Source: Lactarius indigo
Lineage: Eukaryota; Basidiomycota; Agaricomycetes; Russulales; Russulaceae
Direction of reading: 5' to 3'
Length of the DNA: 64,000 nucleotides
Assembly (NCBI GenBank): GCA_025766275.1
Contig: JAFKAC010000145.1
Span: forward strand, 1-64,000
Notes under the pieces: model-generated
What the model saw: the letters and a program-made list of their open reading frames with translations, nothing else
Database searches by the model: none
What the model was told of the DNA's origin: nothing
Translations under genes and position numbers: made by a program
In this document: piece after piece, positions 10,952-27,966 of the stretch
Position numbering within the stretch: position 1 is the stretch's first letter
Layout of the letters: every line of letters starts with the position of its first letter

Positions 10952-12125
10952 CTGGCACATTGGTGTGCACTGAGCAATGCGCTGTTGGCGCGTTAATATC
11001 TTGGTGAGTGACATGAGTAAACTGTTGAGGACGAAGGAAGGTTGTAGGTTCAAGTTGCACTGGCACCATCTTTGTTGTATTGAGTTGCTAGTTTTTCACG
11101 GCTGTATGAGTGCTGTATGTGGTGCTCTCAAAAAGGGAGGTTGTGAATGTAAGATCTTGATGCGTCTTGGCTCTTGTCTCCTTTCCCGCTTGCAGCGGGT
11201 TTCTTTTTTTTTTTTGGATCCATTTCTTGCGGCGGGTTTCAGATGCACTCGTTTCGTAGCCTCCACCGCGGGTGGTTTCAAGGATCCTTGTGTATGGTGG
11301 CTAGTTCTTGTATGTGTCGTGGGCCGTTGCTCTCCGAGGTCCTAGGGTGAGTCCTGCCTTGGTCACAACGCATTATAATGGTGATAGCGGTTCGAAATAC
11401 AGTACGTTTTTTAAAATTCCTATTACAGTATGCTATAGTGGCCCGGCAATCGGGGTCTCAATTCTGTTCGGACATTACAGCCGTTTTCAAATCGCGATAG
11501 GCCTGTTTGCAGAACAATTGGTAGCAGGTTGACCACCCAGCAGGTTGACCACCCACTCAGCTCGCTAGTAATTTTTCCGCGTATAAGCCTATTGATATGA
11601 AAACGGCTGTAACATTCAAAGGAACATTCGGAAGCGTTCAAACATACTCAAAAAAAAAAAAGAAGGGTTCAAATGGAATTAACCTGCACAGTTGGAAGCC
11701 GCGGCTTTCGGACCGAGTTGGGACTTCACCGGTTCACCCACACTCCTTCTCCCCAGAGAGAGAGGATCATGCCAGGAGAGGACCGCCAAGACTCTGTGAC
11801 CATTGGAACTTGGCGATATCCTATCTAGACTCACCTTTTCGGCTCATTCCCGTTTTGCCGAAGAATGTGTCGATTGTAGGTTAAACCTCAAGATTGGTCT
11901 GTCACCTTTCTGCGCTCAGAGATGCACAGTAGGAGTGATCGGTGTCGTGACCACTGGAGCTGTGTTGCTATCGCTCGGTGATACCCCCTCAGGACCAGTC
12001 CTAATAAATAATCTACTATGTGGGAGTAACTTGGCTCGACTCCCCCACTCTCTACGAACCTAGTCATTGTCCTTACCCATCATTCGGGATTTTTTCCTTG
12101 GTCTCTGCGCCCATCGTATGCATAC
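10952..12125. other. Intergenic, no gene recognised
   Basis: About 1.2 kb with no convincing coding signal. It contains a T11 run near 11207-11217, an A11 run near 11651, and a short direct duplication near 11524-11552 (AGCAGGTTGACCACCCA twice). Parts presumably serve as the 3' UTR of the DUF1308 gene and the promoter of the ABC transporter gene. Confidence 0.45.
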
Positions 12126-17485
<5,360 letters not shown>

Positions 17486-18702
17486 GGCACCCGACGAGCT
17501 CAGAAATCCTCACTGTTGAGATCTTTGAGATTCAGCGCGTTTATGCGCGATTTTATTCAGATCCGCTCTCTGACTACCTTGGTACAGCCCAATATAGACC
17601 ATTCGTATGTCCGGTCATTCACAGCACATTCGCTAGCGTTACAGTAACACACTTTCGTTTTTTGTTCCGTAGTCAAATACCCTCGCTCGTTCGTACCTAG
17701 CACCTCAGACGTTGATCGTACACGCGTGATTCCTGAGACTCTTGTGTTCATCTAGTTCGCCTCGCGCGTGTTCCGAGCCCCCGAGAACTCCCATAATCGA
17801 CACTCCCTTCCTCCGATGCATCAGGACTAGACTTGGCGAAATTCACATTCTTAATGGTGTAATGTACTGTAGCTCTGCCGAAGGCTGAGTACTGGGCAAC
17901 GAGCTATAATAATGTAGGACTAGCGATTTCGGAAGGCCCTGACGGTAGCATCGTTTGTAGACACGGAGTAGTATTGGTCGTAAGTTATATATATTCATGA
18001 CTTTGTTCCGGCATGAGCCAATTGCGAATGCAGACGAATGTACGTGGCTCTTTATTCGGGTGCAGGGGGCTCCATTCGACGACTCAGCGAAGATAGCGGT
18101 CGTAGTGTAGGGACGTTGAGATCGCGAGGGCGTGGACAGCGCTGGAGGCCCGAGCCCTGTCTGCAGCACGTCGTGCGTCCAAGACTCTCGTGCTTGCTGT
18201 CTTTCCGACTCAGACGAAAAAGAACGGGGGGCACAGCGGCTCCGGCACCTGACCTGGCGTCGCAGCCTTAACATATCCGCCTGCTGGAATCGCCCCTCGA
18301 CGGCGAGCATCACACAGATGAGCCAGTTCGAGCTCGGATGGCCAACATAAAAATGCTAGGTGGTCGCCCCAGGAAGATGATCGGACGACGATAACTTTGG
18401 CAAAGTGTTGATCATTTATCGGTAGCACTCGTGTGTGTAACGATACGTCGAGTGTACTAATTAGACCAGATTCTCGGCAATCTCGATTTTGAGAAGTCGG
18501 GGCGCTTTTCAATATTTTTGCCATTTTCGACTGTCTCTCGACATGTTCGCATCTTTTGCGCATCTGCGCCGTGCGCAATGATGACGATGACCAGCAATTT
18601 GGGTTCTGCTCAGTTATACTAGGGTCAGCATAGTGCAATGGCCGGAAGGGACCTATATCCAGTGATTGATGCGCGCTGTGAGAGACCAGTAGCTCTGTAT
18701 AC
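17486..18702. other. Intergenic, no gene recognised
   Basis: 1.2 kb between the ABC transporter stop and the RCL1 stop (the genes converge). Open frames at 17843-18313 and 18210-18638 on the minus strand have no recognisable domain, no intron-joined extension and ordinary composition; I do not call them. The region should carry both 3' UTRs and terminators. Confidence 0.45.
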
Positions 18703-20155
18703 TCATGCTAGTGTCCGGTTCGTATTCACGTAGCCCGATCCGTAGCACGAGTACAAAAGCTGGCGAGACCCACCCGACTTGTCAGCAGGAACGATCTTGA
18801 ACGATATGCCAAATGCGTCTCTGACATCTCGCAGGAACTGTACGCTGGAGAGAACATCTCAGTGGTCTGTTTGCGGACTCATAATATTCTCGCTCACGTT
18901 CGTTCTGTGGGTTCTGCCATTCTGCAGCGCCCGACATCTTCGCTACCAAGCACCATCATCAAAAGTACCAGAGTTTGGTGCTTCTGATCGACACATCCAC
19001 CTCTCTCTACTTCACTGAGTAGCGATCGCGCAGCCTGAAGAGCGATGTCCTCTGGTGCAACGCCTGGTTGTGACACCGCCTCGGCACAGTGAAGGGCAGA
19101 CGTCGTGCTTTCCGCGACGAGAGAGAGCGCATATCCCGGAGATCTAGCAAAAAGTCATGACGAACTAGCCTGAGAGTGAACGAACGAGGCGCACTTTCCG
19201 CTCTCCTCGCCTTTGTAGACGTCAGAGTAGAGGTAAATGTCGGGTATGTAGCGATTGAGCACGGAACGAGCGGCCTCGATCATGCGATTGGAAAATTGTG
19301 GGCTCACGCGAACCGCGTGTCTGCAGAGCGAATTATAAAGCGCGTGCACAGAGGAGGAACGGTGCCGACGTACGCGATACCTCGTATACGCTTGACTTTT
19401 CCGGGTTCGACAAAGTTAAGAGTTTTAACCTGCTTGACTATGGGACAGAGGAATAAAATCTCGCCTCCACCTAGTGGCGGAGATCCCCGCTTTTTTATCT
19501 TCGTTCACAAGTTGTGAAGGCACCGAATCGTGCAAGCGTAGATAGGTGACTTACTTTGAGCTCAAGACCGTCCGAGATACCAAATGGCTCGAGATGTGGA
19601 AGAGTGACGGTGCGTATCAAATCAACCTTGACGAGGACGGTTAAAACGAGAGAAGCGGGGTGTATGCTGCGAACACACGGAAAGATCCTTGTCGTCGGAG
19701 GTGATGCCCCCCAGAGTTAGAGAAAGCGGCTTTTTTGAAAACGGGGCGAGCATGATGATTGGCTCCAAGAAATAACCTATAGACCGAGAGGTAGGGCATT
19801 CATGTGCGACCGGTCCTCCTGCGATGATTCCGGGCTTAACGAGGATTGCAGTACCTATCCTCCATCTCAACTAAAGAAGAGATCGGGAGGGCGTAGAAGC
19901 ACACCTGTGAGAGAAATCTCTATTACGGTCCCATTCGTCACCTTCTCGATTAATCGCAGTAAGCTGATTTCATAGTCTGCTCGAATTTTCAGAGGATGGC
20001 ATTCGTCTCTGAGTTTGGTATAGCGTACCACGAAGTCCTGGATTCTTGTCGCTGGGGCGGATTTTATCTATTTTAATTGGTTTCCCGCTGAGAATGGAAA
20101 GAACAAGACGGTGGCGAAAGTAAAGGTGACCGCTGTAATGAAGTGAAGACGACAT
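18703..20155 (-). CDS. RCL1: RNA 3'-terminal phosphate cyclase-like protein RCL1
   Basis: Nucleolar protein that binds the GTPase Bms1 and is needed for early pre-rRNA cleavage and 40S subunit formation; it has the cyclase fold but not the cyclase activity. From ATG 20155 the exons read LYFRHRLVLSILSGKPIKI with DKIRPSDKNPGLR, then DYEISLLRLIEKVTNGTVIEI, then GPVAHECPTSRSIGYFLEP with IIMLAPFSKKPLSLTLGGI, IVKQVKTLNFVEPGKVKRI, VRVSPQFSNRMIEAARSVL, NRYIPDIYLYSDVYKGEESG, and finally YGSGYVNTNRTLA before the TGA at 18705-18703. All junctions restore the frame, including the last one near 18870, so the gene is complete. It shares a very short divergent promoter with UBA3. Confidence 0.93.
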
Positions 20156-20230
20156 GGCTCGTGATCAAGTCGGAGCGAACGCGTCGTGAATATGAGATCA
20201 CGTGTAAAAGGCGCGACTCACCGTACAGTC
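20156..20230. promoter_or_regulatory. Compact bidirectional promoter RCL1/UBA3
   Basis: Only 75 bp separate the RCL1 ATG (20155, minus) from the UBA3 ATG (20231, plus). Both genes are housekeeping genes. If UBA3 starts instead at the in-frame ATG 20186 the gap shrinks to 30 bp, which argues for the later start. No TATA box is visible. Promoter elements or leaders may overlap the opposite coding region. Confidence 0.6.
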
Positions 20231-21883
20231 ATGGCCACACTCGCAAACGGGATCCACCAACCAGACTGGGATGACAGATACTATCACATAGACCAGGTCT
20301 TGGACCGTCCAGGACCACGAACAGACCCAGACTCATTCATGGCCGGGGATGGCGTAGGTGATCCAATCTCGCCTCCTTTGCTGAGCTATACGCGCCCCGT
20401 TTCTCCAGGTAAAGCGGTTCTTACGGGAGCAGTGCAAGATCCTCGTCATCGGTGCGGGTGGGCTTGGGTGTGAAATCCTCGCCAACTTGGCACTTTCGGG
20501 ATTCAAGGACATACATGTCATTGACATGGATACGATTGACATCAGCAATCTTAATAGACAGTTTCTCTTTAGGTGCGCCTGTAGGTAGATCCCATTGTTT
20601 ATTGACTATAATGTCCTTCCCTCCCGCAGAACAAAGGATGTAGGTCAGCCAAAAGCCACTGTTGCGGCGGAGTATATCATGAGGCGCGTTCCCGGCGTAA
20701 AGGTCACTCCGTGAGCACCCACTCTCACCCTCTATTCCCCGAATAACACTAGGACAGTTATTATGGAAAGATTCAGGACAAAGACGACGACTACTACATG
20801 CAATTCAATCTCGTTATTTGCGGTCTCGACTCGGTGGAAGCACGACGTTGGATCAATGCAACGCTCGTAAATCTCGTGGATCCAGAGAACCCAGAGAGTC
20901 TGAAGCCACTGATTGATGGCGGAACAGAAGGTCTTCGCTTCCCAATTCCCCCATCGACGCCTTTTCTGACTCTATCCAAAGGTTTCAAGGGACAGGCGCG
21001 CGTTATCTTACCCACAGTAACCTCATGCTACGAGTGTTCTCTCGACATGCTAAATAAGCCCACCTTATTCCCCGTCTGCACAATCGCCAATACACCCCGT
21101 CTCCCTGAACATTGTATAGAATGGGCATCCGTGCTAGAATGGCCAAAGGTGAAAGGAGGTACGCATATCGCTTATCGCAATGTGGCAGAATCAGATTTCG
21201 TTTCGCAGATACAAAGCTCGATACGGACGATCCTGAGCACATTCAGTGGCTGTATGGCGTCGCTCTAGCACGGGCCAAAGAGTTCAAGATTGAAGGCGTC
21301 ACGTGGTCGTTAACCCAAGGCGTCGTGAAGAATATCATTCCTGCGATCGCCTCGACTAACGCCATTATCGCAGGTATGTCCTTTCCATCTCCACAAACTC
21401 GTGTACTCATAGTGTCTTAGCGTCTTGTTGCAACGAGGCATTCAAGATCGCAACGAGCTCAGCGGCATATCTCAACAACTACTTCATGCTCATTGGTACG
21501 GAGGGCGTATATTCCTACACTTTTGAGCATGAGAAACGCGACGACTGTCCGGTATGCGGCGGGGAGTCCTACGAGATCTCTATCGACAAGGACTGCACAG
21601 TTGAAAGTCTCATCGATATGCTGGTTGAAAGGCAGGACATGTGCGCACTCGTTTTTCCTGGTCTTTTCTGCCGTTTGTTCAACACCAATGCAGCCAAATC
21701 AAGAAGCCCTCGTTGTCCACGCCGACGAAGCAAATATATTTCCAGGCCCCGCCACAGCTTGAGAAAGCGACACGCCCGAACTTGGAGAAAAAGGTTTCGG
21801 AGCTCGTGCCAGATGGAGGGGACGTGACTGTTACCTCTACCTCACTTCCGTTCAGCCTCTCTTTGCGCATCACATACACCTAA
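20231..21883 (+). CDS. UBA3: NEDD8-activating enzyme E1 catalytic subunit UBA3
   Basis: Adenylates NEDD8/Rub1 with its partner Ula1/APPBP1 and passes it, as a thioester, to Ubc12 for cullin modification. Seen: ATP-binding loop [32 protein letters not shown] with the key Asp and Arg, [35 protein letters not shown], a CxxC zinc pair (SCYEC), the catalytic Cys in [14 protein letters not shown] (TGC at 21077-21079), the partner zinc pair CPVC, and a C-terminal ubiquitin-fold domain ([12 protein letters not shown]) that recruits the E2. The ~52-nt intron at 20930-20981 interrupts GGTEG/FKGQ. ATG 20231 starts [20 protein letters not shown], typical of the family. The gene looks complete. It is divergent from RCL1 and followed 197 bp later by ECM2. 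Confidence 0.94.
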
Positions 21884-22080
21884 ACCCCGTCGTAGTCAAC
21901 TGTCAACTGTATTTGTTATCCTCGCATCAGACAATCGTGATCATGTAGCTGCCTGCCCGAATCGGACTTTGAGGTTAGGGTCTGCGGCTGAGTCATCCCC
22001 GAGTGAGCAACTTTTGGGACGAGTGACTGCTAACTGTTAGCCAATCTTTTCTGTTTGTAACACCATCGTCCTCCCTGAGA

Positions 22081-23386
22081 ATGCCACCAAAAGCAGACAT
22101 CAACAAGGCTGGTTGGGAGCAGAGCGAATTCCCCATCCTTTGCGAGACATGTGCGCCTTAAACTTTTCCCCACTTGATAGCTATCTGACCCAGAACTTCC
22201 GCAAGGCCTGGGGGACAACCCGTTCATCAGGATGGTACGCGCGCATACACGTATTTTCTTTTCACCGAATACCAACCTTTTCTTAAAAAAAAACAGTCCA
22301 AGCAAGAGTTCGGACGGGAATGCGGGACGTGTGCACGCCCGTTCACCGTCTTCCGCTGGAACCCAGGCGCAGGTATGCGTTTCAAGACGACCGTGGTCTG
22401 CCAGACCTGCGCCAAGACGCGTAACGTCTGCCAGACATGCCTCCTCGACCTCGAATACCACCTCCCGACGCAGGTCCGCGACACCGCGCTCGGCGTCGCG
22501 AACGAGGCGCCGACGAGCGACATCAATCGCGAGTACTATGCACAGAACCAGGAGACCAAGGTGCGTTCCCCCCCCTCCCCCCTCCCAACACCCTTTCCGT
22601 CAGGTGTATTTTTTGACACATAATGCGATAGTTTGCAGGGAGCGAGAACAAGCTGAATGATGGTCGCGCGTCGTCGGCTGGTCGGGAGATGCTCAAGCAG
22701 CTGGCGCGTACGGAGCCTTATTACAAGCGCAACCGGCCACATATATGTTCTTTCTACGCCAAGGGGGACTGCAATCGCGGTACGGAGTGTCCATACCGGT
22801 ACGTTTACTTATCCTGCGCATAGGATCGAAGAGCTCAGTCCGCTCATTTTTTAGACACGAGATGCCTGTGGAGAACGAGTTATCAAAACAGAACATCCAA
22901 GACAGGTATCTCGGACAAAACGACCCCGTTGCACGCAAGATCTTAGCTGGGCATGCCGACAAGCAAGGCCTCAAGCCACCAGAAGACGAATCTGTGGTAC
23001 GCCTCCCGCGCAGAGTCTGAGTTTTCGGTGGCTCACATGCACACAGATGTCCCTGTTCCTGTCCTCCTTACCCGCGTCTGCAACGGAGGATACCGTCCGC
23101 ACGCGCGTCATCAAGTCACTACCCGGTGTCGAACCCTCATCTCTTCGCTCAGTAGTTCACGTCGCAAAATCAAGGTGAGTCCCTGGCCTTCCCCCCTGTT
23201 CTCAGAACTCACCCCGACTTCAGATGCGCATTTGTAAACTTCAAAGACCGTATCTCGGCGGAGCGCGCAGCTGAAGCATGGGCCAATGGGCTCGATATGG
23301 ACGGTGAGCGTCTTGGGGTACGCTGGGGACGGAGTAAAAATACATCAGCCACAACTCCTGCAGTCCCGGCTGTCCCAGCAGCGTAA
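22081..23386 (+). CDS. ECM2: Pre-mRNA splicing factor ECM2/SLT11 (RBM22 homologue)
   Basis: Component of the spliceosome (NineTeen-complex-related) that contacts U6 snRNA and the intron near the catalytic centre. Exon-joined features: N-terminal zinc-binding module with CETC, CGTC and paired CQTC motifs, a linker [20 protein letters not shown], a CCCH zinc finger [19 protein letters not shown], and a C-terminal RRM with [28 protein letters not shown] (RNP1-like) and [10 protein letters not shown]. It ends at TAA 23384-23386. The length (~325 residues) and domain order agree with RBM22 rather than with the split yeast Ecm2/Cwc2 pair. Intact as far as I can see. It converges on the YeeE gene with 137 bp between stops. 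Confidence 0.92.
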
Positions 23387-23523
23387 ATGTCAGTTGTCGC
23401 CACGCATATCCCATGCTCTGTTTGATTGTCGTGTATCTTACGGTTCCAGTGTGTTTCAGAATAGAGTAATGATAAAAAAAATAAGGAACAGGAACGGCGT
23501 GAACAAAGTGTCGTAGACCGTCG

Positions 23524-24738
23524 CTATGATGGCACCACAAAGCCTCCGATGATAACAGCAGCCAACCAGGTCGCGAGCGGTTTGACGTTTGTACCCGTCG
23601 CTAGCGCCCAACCAAAGTTGATCAGCCCAGGACCAGCTGCATGCGGCACACGTCAAAATGACTATCATTAGCGGCGATCTAGCGGCACGTCGTCCCAAAA
23701 GAAGCTTACGGCAGATGCCTTCGATCCCCCACCCGACACCGAACAAAGCAGCGCCTGTCAACAACCGTGCGTCGACCTTGCCCTTTTTTGGCACCCGCAC
23801 CGTTCCAATGCGATAGAGCAACGTGGTGAGTGGGATCGCGCCGACAGCGAGGTACACAAGGGACGAATCGAACGCGGTATGTGCCGGTGTCAACAAGAAC
23901 GCGAGTACACGCCGCGAGTCGGAAAGGTTGGACAGACGCAGCGCGAATGCAAACCCGAACGCGCTGCAGAACGCGACAGCCCGGCGCGCGTGGACACCCG
24001 CGCTAATCACGCGTGAAGCGGCGAGGGTCGAAACGAGAGCCACGACGCCGCTGGTCAGAAAGGCGCCGCCATGTGTGCCGAGCGACGGGTCCCCCGGTAT
24101 AGGGGGAAGCGTGTCGTGGAGGAGACGTGCGGTGAGCGAGGCAGTCGCGCAGAACGTCGCGGTTGCGGCGATAGATCTAGGGGGCGCAATTTATATTTGA
24201 GACCATAAATGGTGAGCACGCGGCGCTCGGAATTTCTCGTTACGGACCTGATGGAGAAATGTGACAGGCCGCAAATCATGTGTCTGCCGTGGGCAAGAAA
24301 AAGGGGGTGGTGGTGAGAGGAAGTCGCCATTGCTAGTCACGAGGCAAAAAAAACCCAGGTTGTACCTACCCGGACGTGCAACCGTTGCTCATCTGTTCAG
24401 GGCCAAGGTGGTGACATGGATTACTGCAGGCAATGGACTGCTATCATAGTCTGACGGACCTTTGCACCTGCGCCGACAAGCAGCCCGGATAGCATGAGGG
24501 GGAGTGGAGCAGAATCTCCTACAGTGGGCTTGTCCCCCTCGATGACTGCAACGACAACGCCGCCGAGGACCAATCCGAGAACTGACATAGCGTCCTCTGG
24601 TCTGCCGCGTGCAGCACCATGCATGAAGCCAGAGATGCCAAAAGTATTATTATTGAAGGAAAGAAGGGCCTGTACGGGGAAAGCGATACAGACACCGCCG
24701 AGAAACGATTGGAGAGGAGTGGGACCGGGTAAAGACAT
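23524..24738 (-). CDS. YeeE/YedE (TsuA-like) family sulfur-compound transporter
   Basis: Polytopic membrane protein. From ATG 24738: PTPLQSFLGGVCIAFPVQAL, then NTFGISGFMHGAARGRPEDA, then small exons giving KMSNGCTSGHMICGLSHFSI, a run of TM helices, GTVRVPKKGKVDARLLTGAALFGVGWGIEG with a Gly-rich pore-like loop, and the last exon GPGLINFGWALATGTN up to TAG at 23526-23524. The GCTSGH and FGxGWGxxG loops match bacterial YeeE/YedE proteins, whose conserved cysteines line a thiosulfate path. Fungal homologues exist but are poorly studied; membrane location and substrate (thiosulfate or related) are inferred. The Cys of GCTSGH and MICG are present. The junctions near 24410-24190 rely on two short introns, which is the least certain part. 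Confidence 0.83.
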
Positions 24739-25318
24739 GACGAGGTGGGTATATGCGGGAGGGATATGACATTTTAGAGGGACAGAGAGGAGTGAAGAGA
24801 CCAGATTTTGAGCTATTTTCTTGTACGTCCCGGTCCGATAGAAGTCCGGTGGAAGTCTCAGGGGATCGTCGCCCTTCTGTCTTCTATTTCACAAGATGCC
24901 AGACTCATGCTATGTGAATGGAAAACCTGACAGTTATTCGTCCCGCTGTCATTTCTCATGGAGACACTGCAACCCATGGAGACGTCAGAAGGACGAACCA
25001 TTGAACCAGTCTTAGCTGGGGCCCTGTCAAACTAGAGCATGCTCCGCAAGAGACGCGGCTGATACCAACCGGATATGGCTTTGTGGCCCCAGCAAGATAA
25101 CTGATAACTGATAGGCACGCATCTAACCCCGTTGGGACAATTTGACGCCCGCCGTATGGTAAGTACTTATAATATGTATGATAGCAAGATGGTCGACGAA
25201 AATATCATTACTGTCCATTCGTCCTCTGAAATATGCTCATCACAGGATACACAACTACAATCCAGAACCGAGGTTTAGACCAAGCTGTTTCGCCAGATTC
25301 TGTTCGCGACAAGAAAGG
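24739..25318. other. Intergenic, no gene recognised
   Basis: 580 bp upstream of the YeeE gene and downstream of the LEA-2-like gene. No conserved frame. A plus-strand frame at 25233-25550 is the antisense shadow of the last exon of the LEA-2-like gene. Confidence 0.45.
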
Positions 25319-26568
25319 TCAACTCAAATTGACAGTGGAAGAGATAAGTGAACGGACCTCTAGATCACTCGAAGAAATAGGACAGGTGAAGGATATCGAG
25401 TTGGTGATGGTTGGTGAAACCGAAACAAAGAACACTTTCACGCCGACAGTCAACTCGTACTTGATCGTCAGATCCTTTTGTGGCGAGGCGAGGCATTTTC
25501 CCGCAATGTCTTTTATAATGTCAGAATTTGGGTCAATGCTCTTAGTGTAGTCGAAGGTGAACGGGAAGGTGAAGCTCGTAGTGGTATGCGATGGTAGCTT
25601 CACATTATCGAGTGTTCCATTACCGATGTGTGTATTGTTGATAGGGTAGAAGATCTATACTGGCGGTTGACGTATAGATACTACTCAGATGGACCGGTAC
25701 TCACGTCGGCCTTCACATGGGTAAGTTTCGCCGAGAAGTAATTTGGGTTGACAACTCTATAAGCAAACAATCAATGGTGCCGTACACCGCGGGGAGATCA
25801 TCGACACCCACTGCACAGGAAGGCCCAATTTCACTTGGATCCCGTCGTTCACTACATTGACGCCTTGTGTGACAACCGGGGACTAAGATCTCCCGGTATC
25901 AGTCAAACGCCGTTCTCAAATATGATCGAGACATACCGTGTTGTTGCTGCTTCCGATGATAATGTCTGGGGGTCGTATCCACTGCAAATAGGGATAAGTC
26001 CGTGCTTGAGAGAGCGAATGTAGGACCGACGTACCAAAGCGAGGCAGAGAGCGATCGCAATTACGAGGAATAAAGCGATGAACACCGTACAGCAGAAGAA
26101 GCGGCACAAACACCGCAGGCCACCTCCCTGGAGAGCACAACACAAAAATGTCGGCGTCAACTCCGTGCCAAGTTCAAGATTGCACATACCCGTGTCCATA
26201 AATGGCGACCTTGCTGGTAGCGCCACGTCCGTACATTGCGAGGATTCCTATGTCAGGAGAAGTATGAGCATGCCGCGGTCCACGGTCCATGTGGGTAGAC
26301 GAAGCCCGCACCCTTTCCGGGGACTTGCACTGAACTCATCGGCGTAGAAAGTAGGCTCCACCTTATTGTCATGATTCAATGGGTCCGTTGAGTGCCCCTG
26401 AGATAAAGGGTGGATGGGTTCATCTTGGTACGGTTCTTGAATTCTCCCCTGATCGTTAGAATCGTGGTGCGTGTTGTATGGATCAAAGTGGGGGCCATCA
26501 TAATATGCGTCGTGCTGCTGGTTCTCATTATAATATTGGCTGGCCTCGCCAGTTGTATAAGGGGGCAT
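25319..26568 (-). CDS. Single-pass membrane protein with LEA-2-like (WHy) domain
   Basis: From ATG 26568 the first exon codes for ~100 hydrophilic residues rich in Tyr, His, Gln, Asn and Asp. A short exon then gives a Cys-flanked hydrophobic segment (RCLCRFFCCTVFIALFLVIA), followed by a RPPDIIIG exon, VVNPNYFSAKLTHVKADV, and FYPINNTHIGNGTLDNVKLP, the latter typical of the LEA-2/WHy fold. The final exon ends NSISFTCPISSSDL...NLS* at 25321-25319. This architecture (disordered cytosolic head, one TM helix, lumenal LEA-2 domain) occurs in many fungal predicted proteins, some linked to the vacuole; no function is established that I can cite. Exon borders between 26250 and 25700 are approximate. 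Confidence 0.7.
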
Positions 26569-27596
26569 TTGGGATGATGGTTGTGGGACAATGAAAAGGA
26601 AAACTCTCCTGTGCTTGGCTGCGCATTGGAGCGACCATGGCTACAGCATTGAATAAACCCGAACAAACAACCCTCGGCCGGGGTGGCGCCGCTGGTGGCA
26701 ACGGTATGTTGGGCCACCACAGTTGCACAGGAGCACTGCAAGTGGGATAGGAACGCAAACGCAATCTACGTAGTCACACTCTGCGCGCGGACCAAGGGGG
26801 GACATCTTTGTGCTCAACATGGTCTCTTCCGATCCACCGAGGCGAATTTAATATTTCCCATACTAGAAGTTTGACACTTTGTCTGGAGGGGAGCCCCTGC
26901 CAATTAAAAATCGTTGACAAGGGGATATCAGCACGTGCCCCGAAATATCTCCGCTTCTTAGTTCCTTTCGAGATATAGCAGCGTCACTGTAGTTGGTGCA
27001 GGGTCGATAAAGTGGACCCCCATTTATCCGATAGTCACGGTCGAAAAGTCTTATTATGAATGCCGGGTTAGAGGAAAGCCGGGTTATATGCCCGTATATG
27101 CCTGAATCTTGGTGCATCAACGTATGTCAACCTTTGCTTGAATCTTCGTCTCCTGCATGCGCCAGCCATATTTAACGACCAAAAGTAGCCAGAATATATA
27201 GCGTCGAGTTATCAGTAAGGTCTTAGGTATATTTTTGAAAGTGTCTTGCCCACTACAGGAATTGCCTCAGTCATACACAGCAATTTTATTCCTCAATGAG
27301 GTCTAGAGGACCAATACCCATACGAGGGGAGCGATGATTCATTTTGACGGTACTTATGCCTTTTCAGAGAGGCGAGAATTTTCCAGGTCCTCAAGAAGCA
27401 CGGAAGTCATCTAGTCAGGGGGGAGTTCTGGTCCTGCATTTTTGTTTTTAATTTAGACGGGTATGTGATTCTCGACAGGAGGTCAGCTAACACCCACTGC
27501 GGTTTCCAAATCTCACTGGCGCCAGCGGTATTGGCATTGCTTATCTTATTTTGACAGAAGAGAGCTATCTATCGGATAAGAGAGGTCATTGTTTAA
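26569..27596. other. Intergenic flank of the transposon, no gene recognised
   Basis: About 1 kb between the LEA-2-like gene and the left end of the transposon. Base composition becomes AT-richer toward 27590. No frame with a recognisable product. Confidence 0.4.
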
Positions 27597-27598
27597 TA

Positions 27599-27638
27599 AG
27601 GCTGCCGCCATGAAGGACCCGCGACCTTTATGTAAGCC
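27599..27638 (+). repeat. Left terminal inverted repeat of the transposon
   Basis: Starts AGGCTGCCGCCATGAAGG and runs 40 bp; it matches the reverse complement of 30680-30719 with 4 mismatches, at positions 25, 29, 33 and 34 from the end. Confidence 0.92.
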
Positions 27639-27966
27639 AAAACTCGTCCACTTCGCATCGCTATCTCCTTCCCCATATGTAACTTAGGACAAAATGTAAA
27701 ACCATAGAATGGAAGTGACTGAGACTGTCTTTATATTGTTGGTTTTTTTTTTTTAAAATATCTCAATTTGGTTGAGCCTTTCATGATTTCCTCTTTTTTT
27801 GTTAAAACTTATTTTCTGTGTATTTCACGTCCATCTAAAGCAATATGACAAAACCCAGCCGAAAATTTGGACACAATCATGTGATGCAAAAGTCACGTGT
27901 TTAGCTTACCAATCATTACAAAGACGGGATTCAGTATGGCAAATTATCCATGAATATCCCAACAAG

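Noticed and set aside
9679..10977. 432-codon open frame on the minus strand
   Set aside because: It is exactly antisense to the last exon of the DUF1308 gene, Arg/Ser-rich and without any family resemblance; it follows from the sense codon usage.
17843..18638. Overlapping minus-strand frames between the ABC transporter and RCL1
   Set aside because: No domain, no splice-joined continuation, and the interval is expected to be two convergent 3' UTRs.
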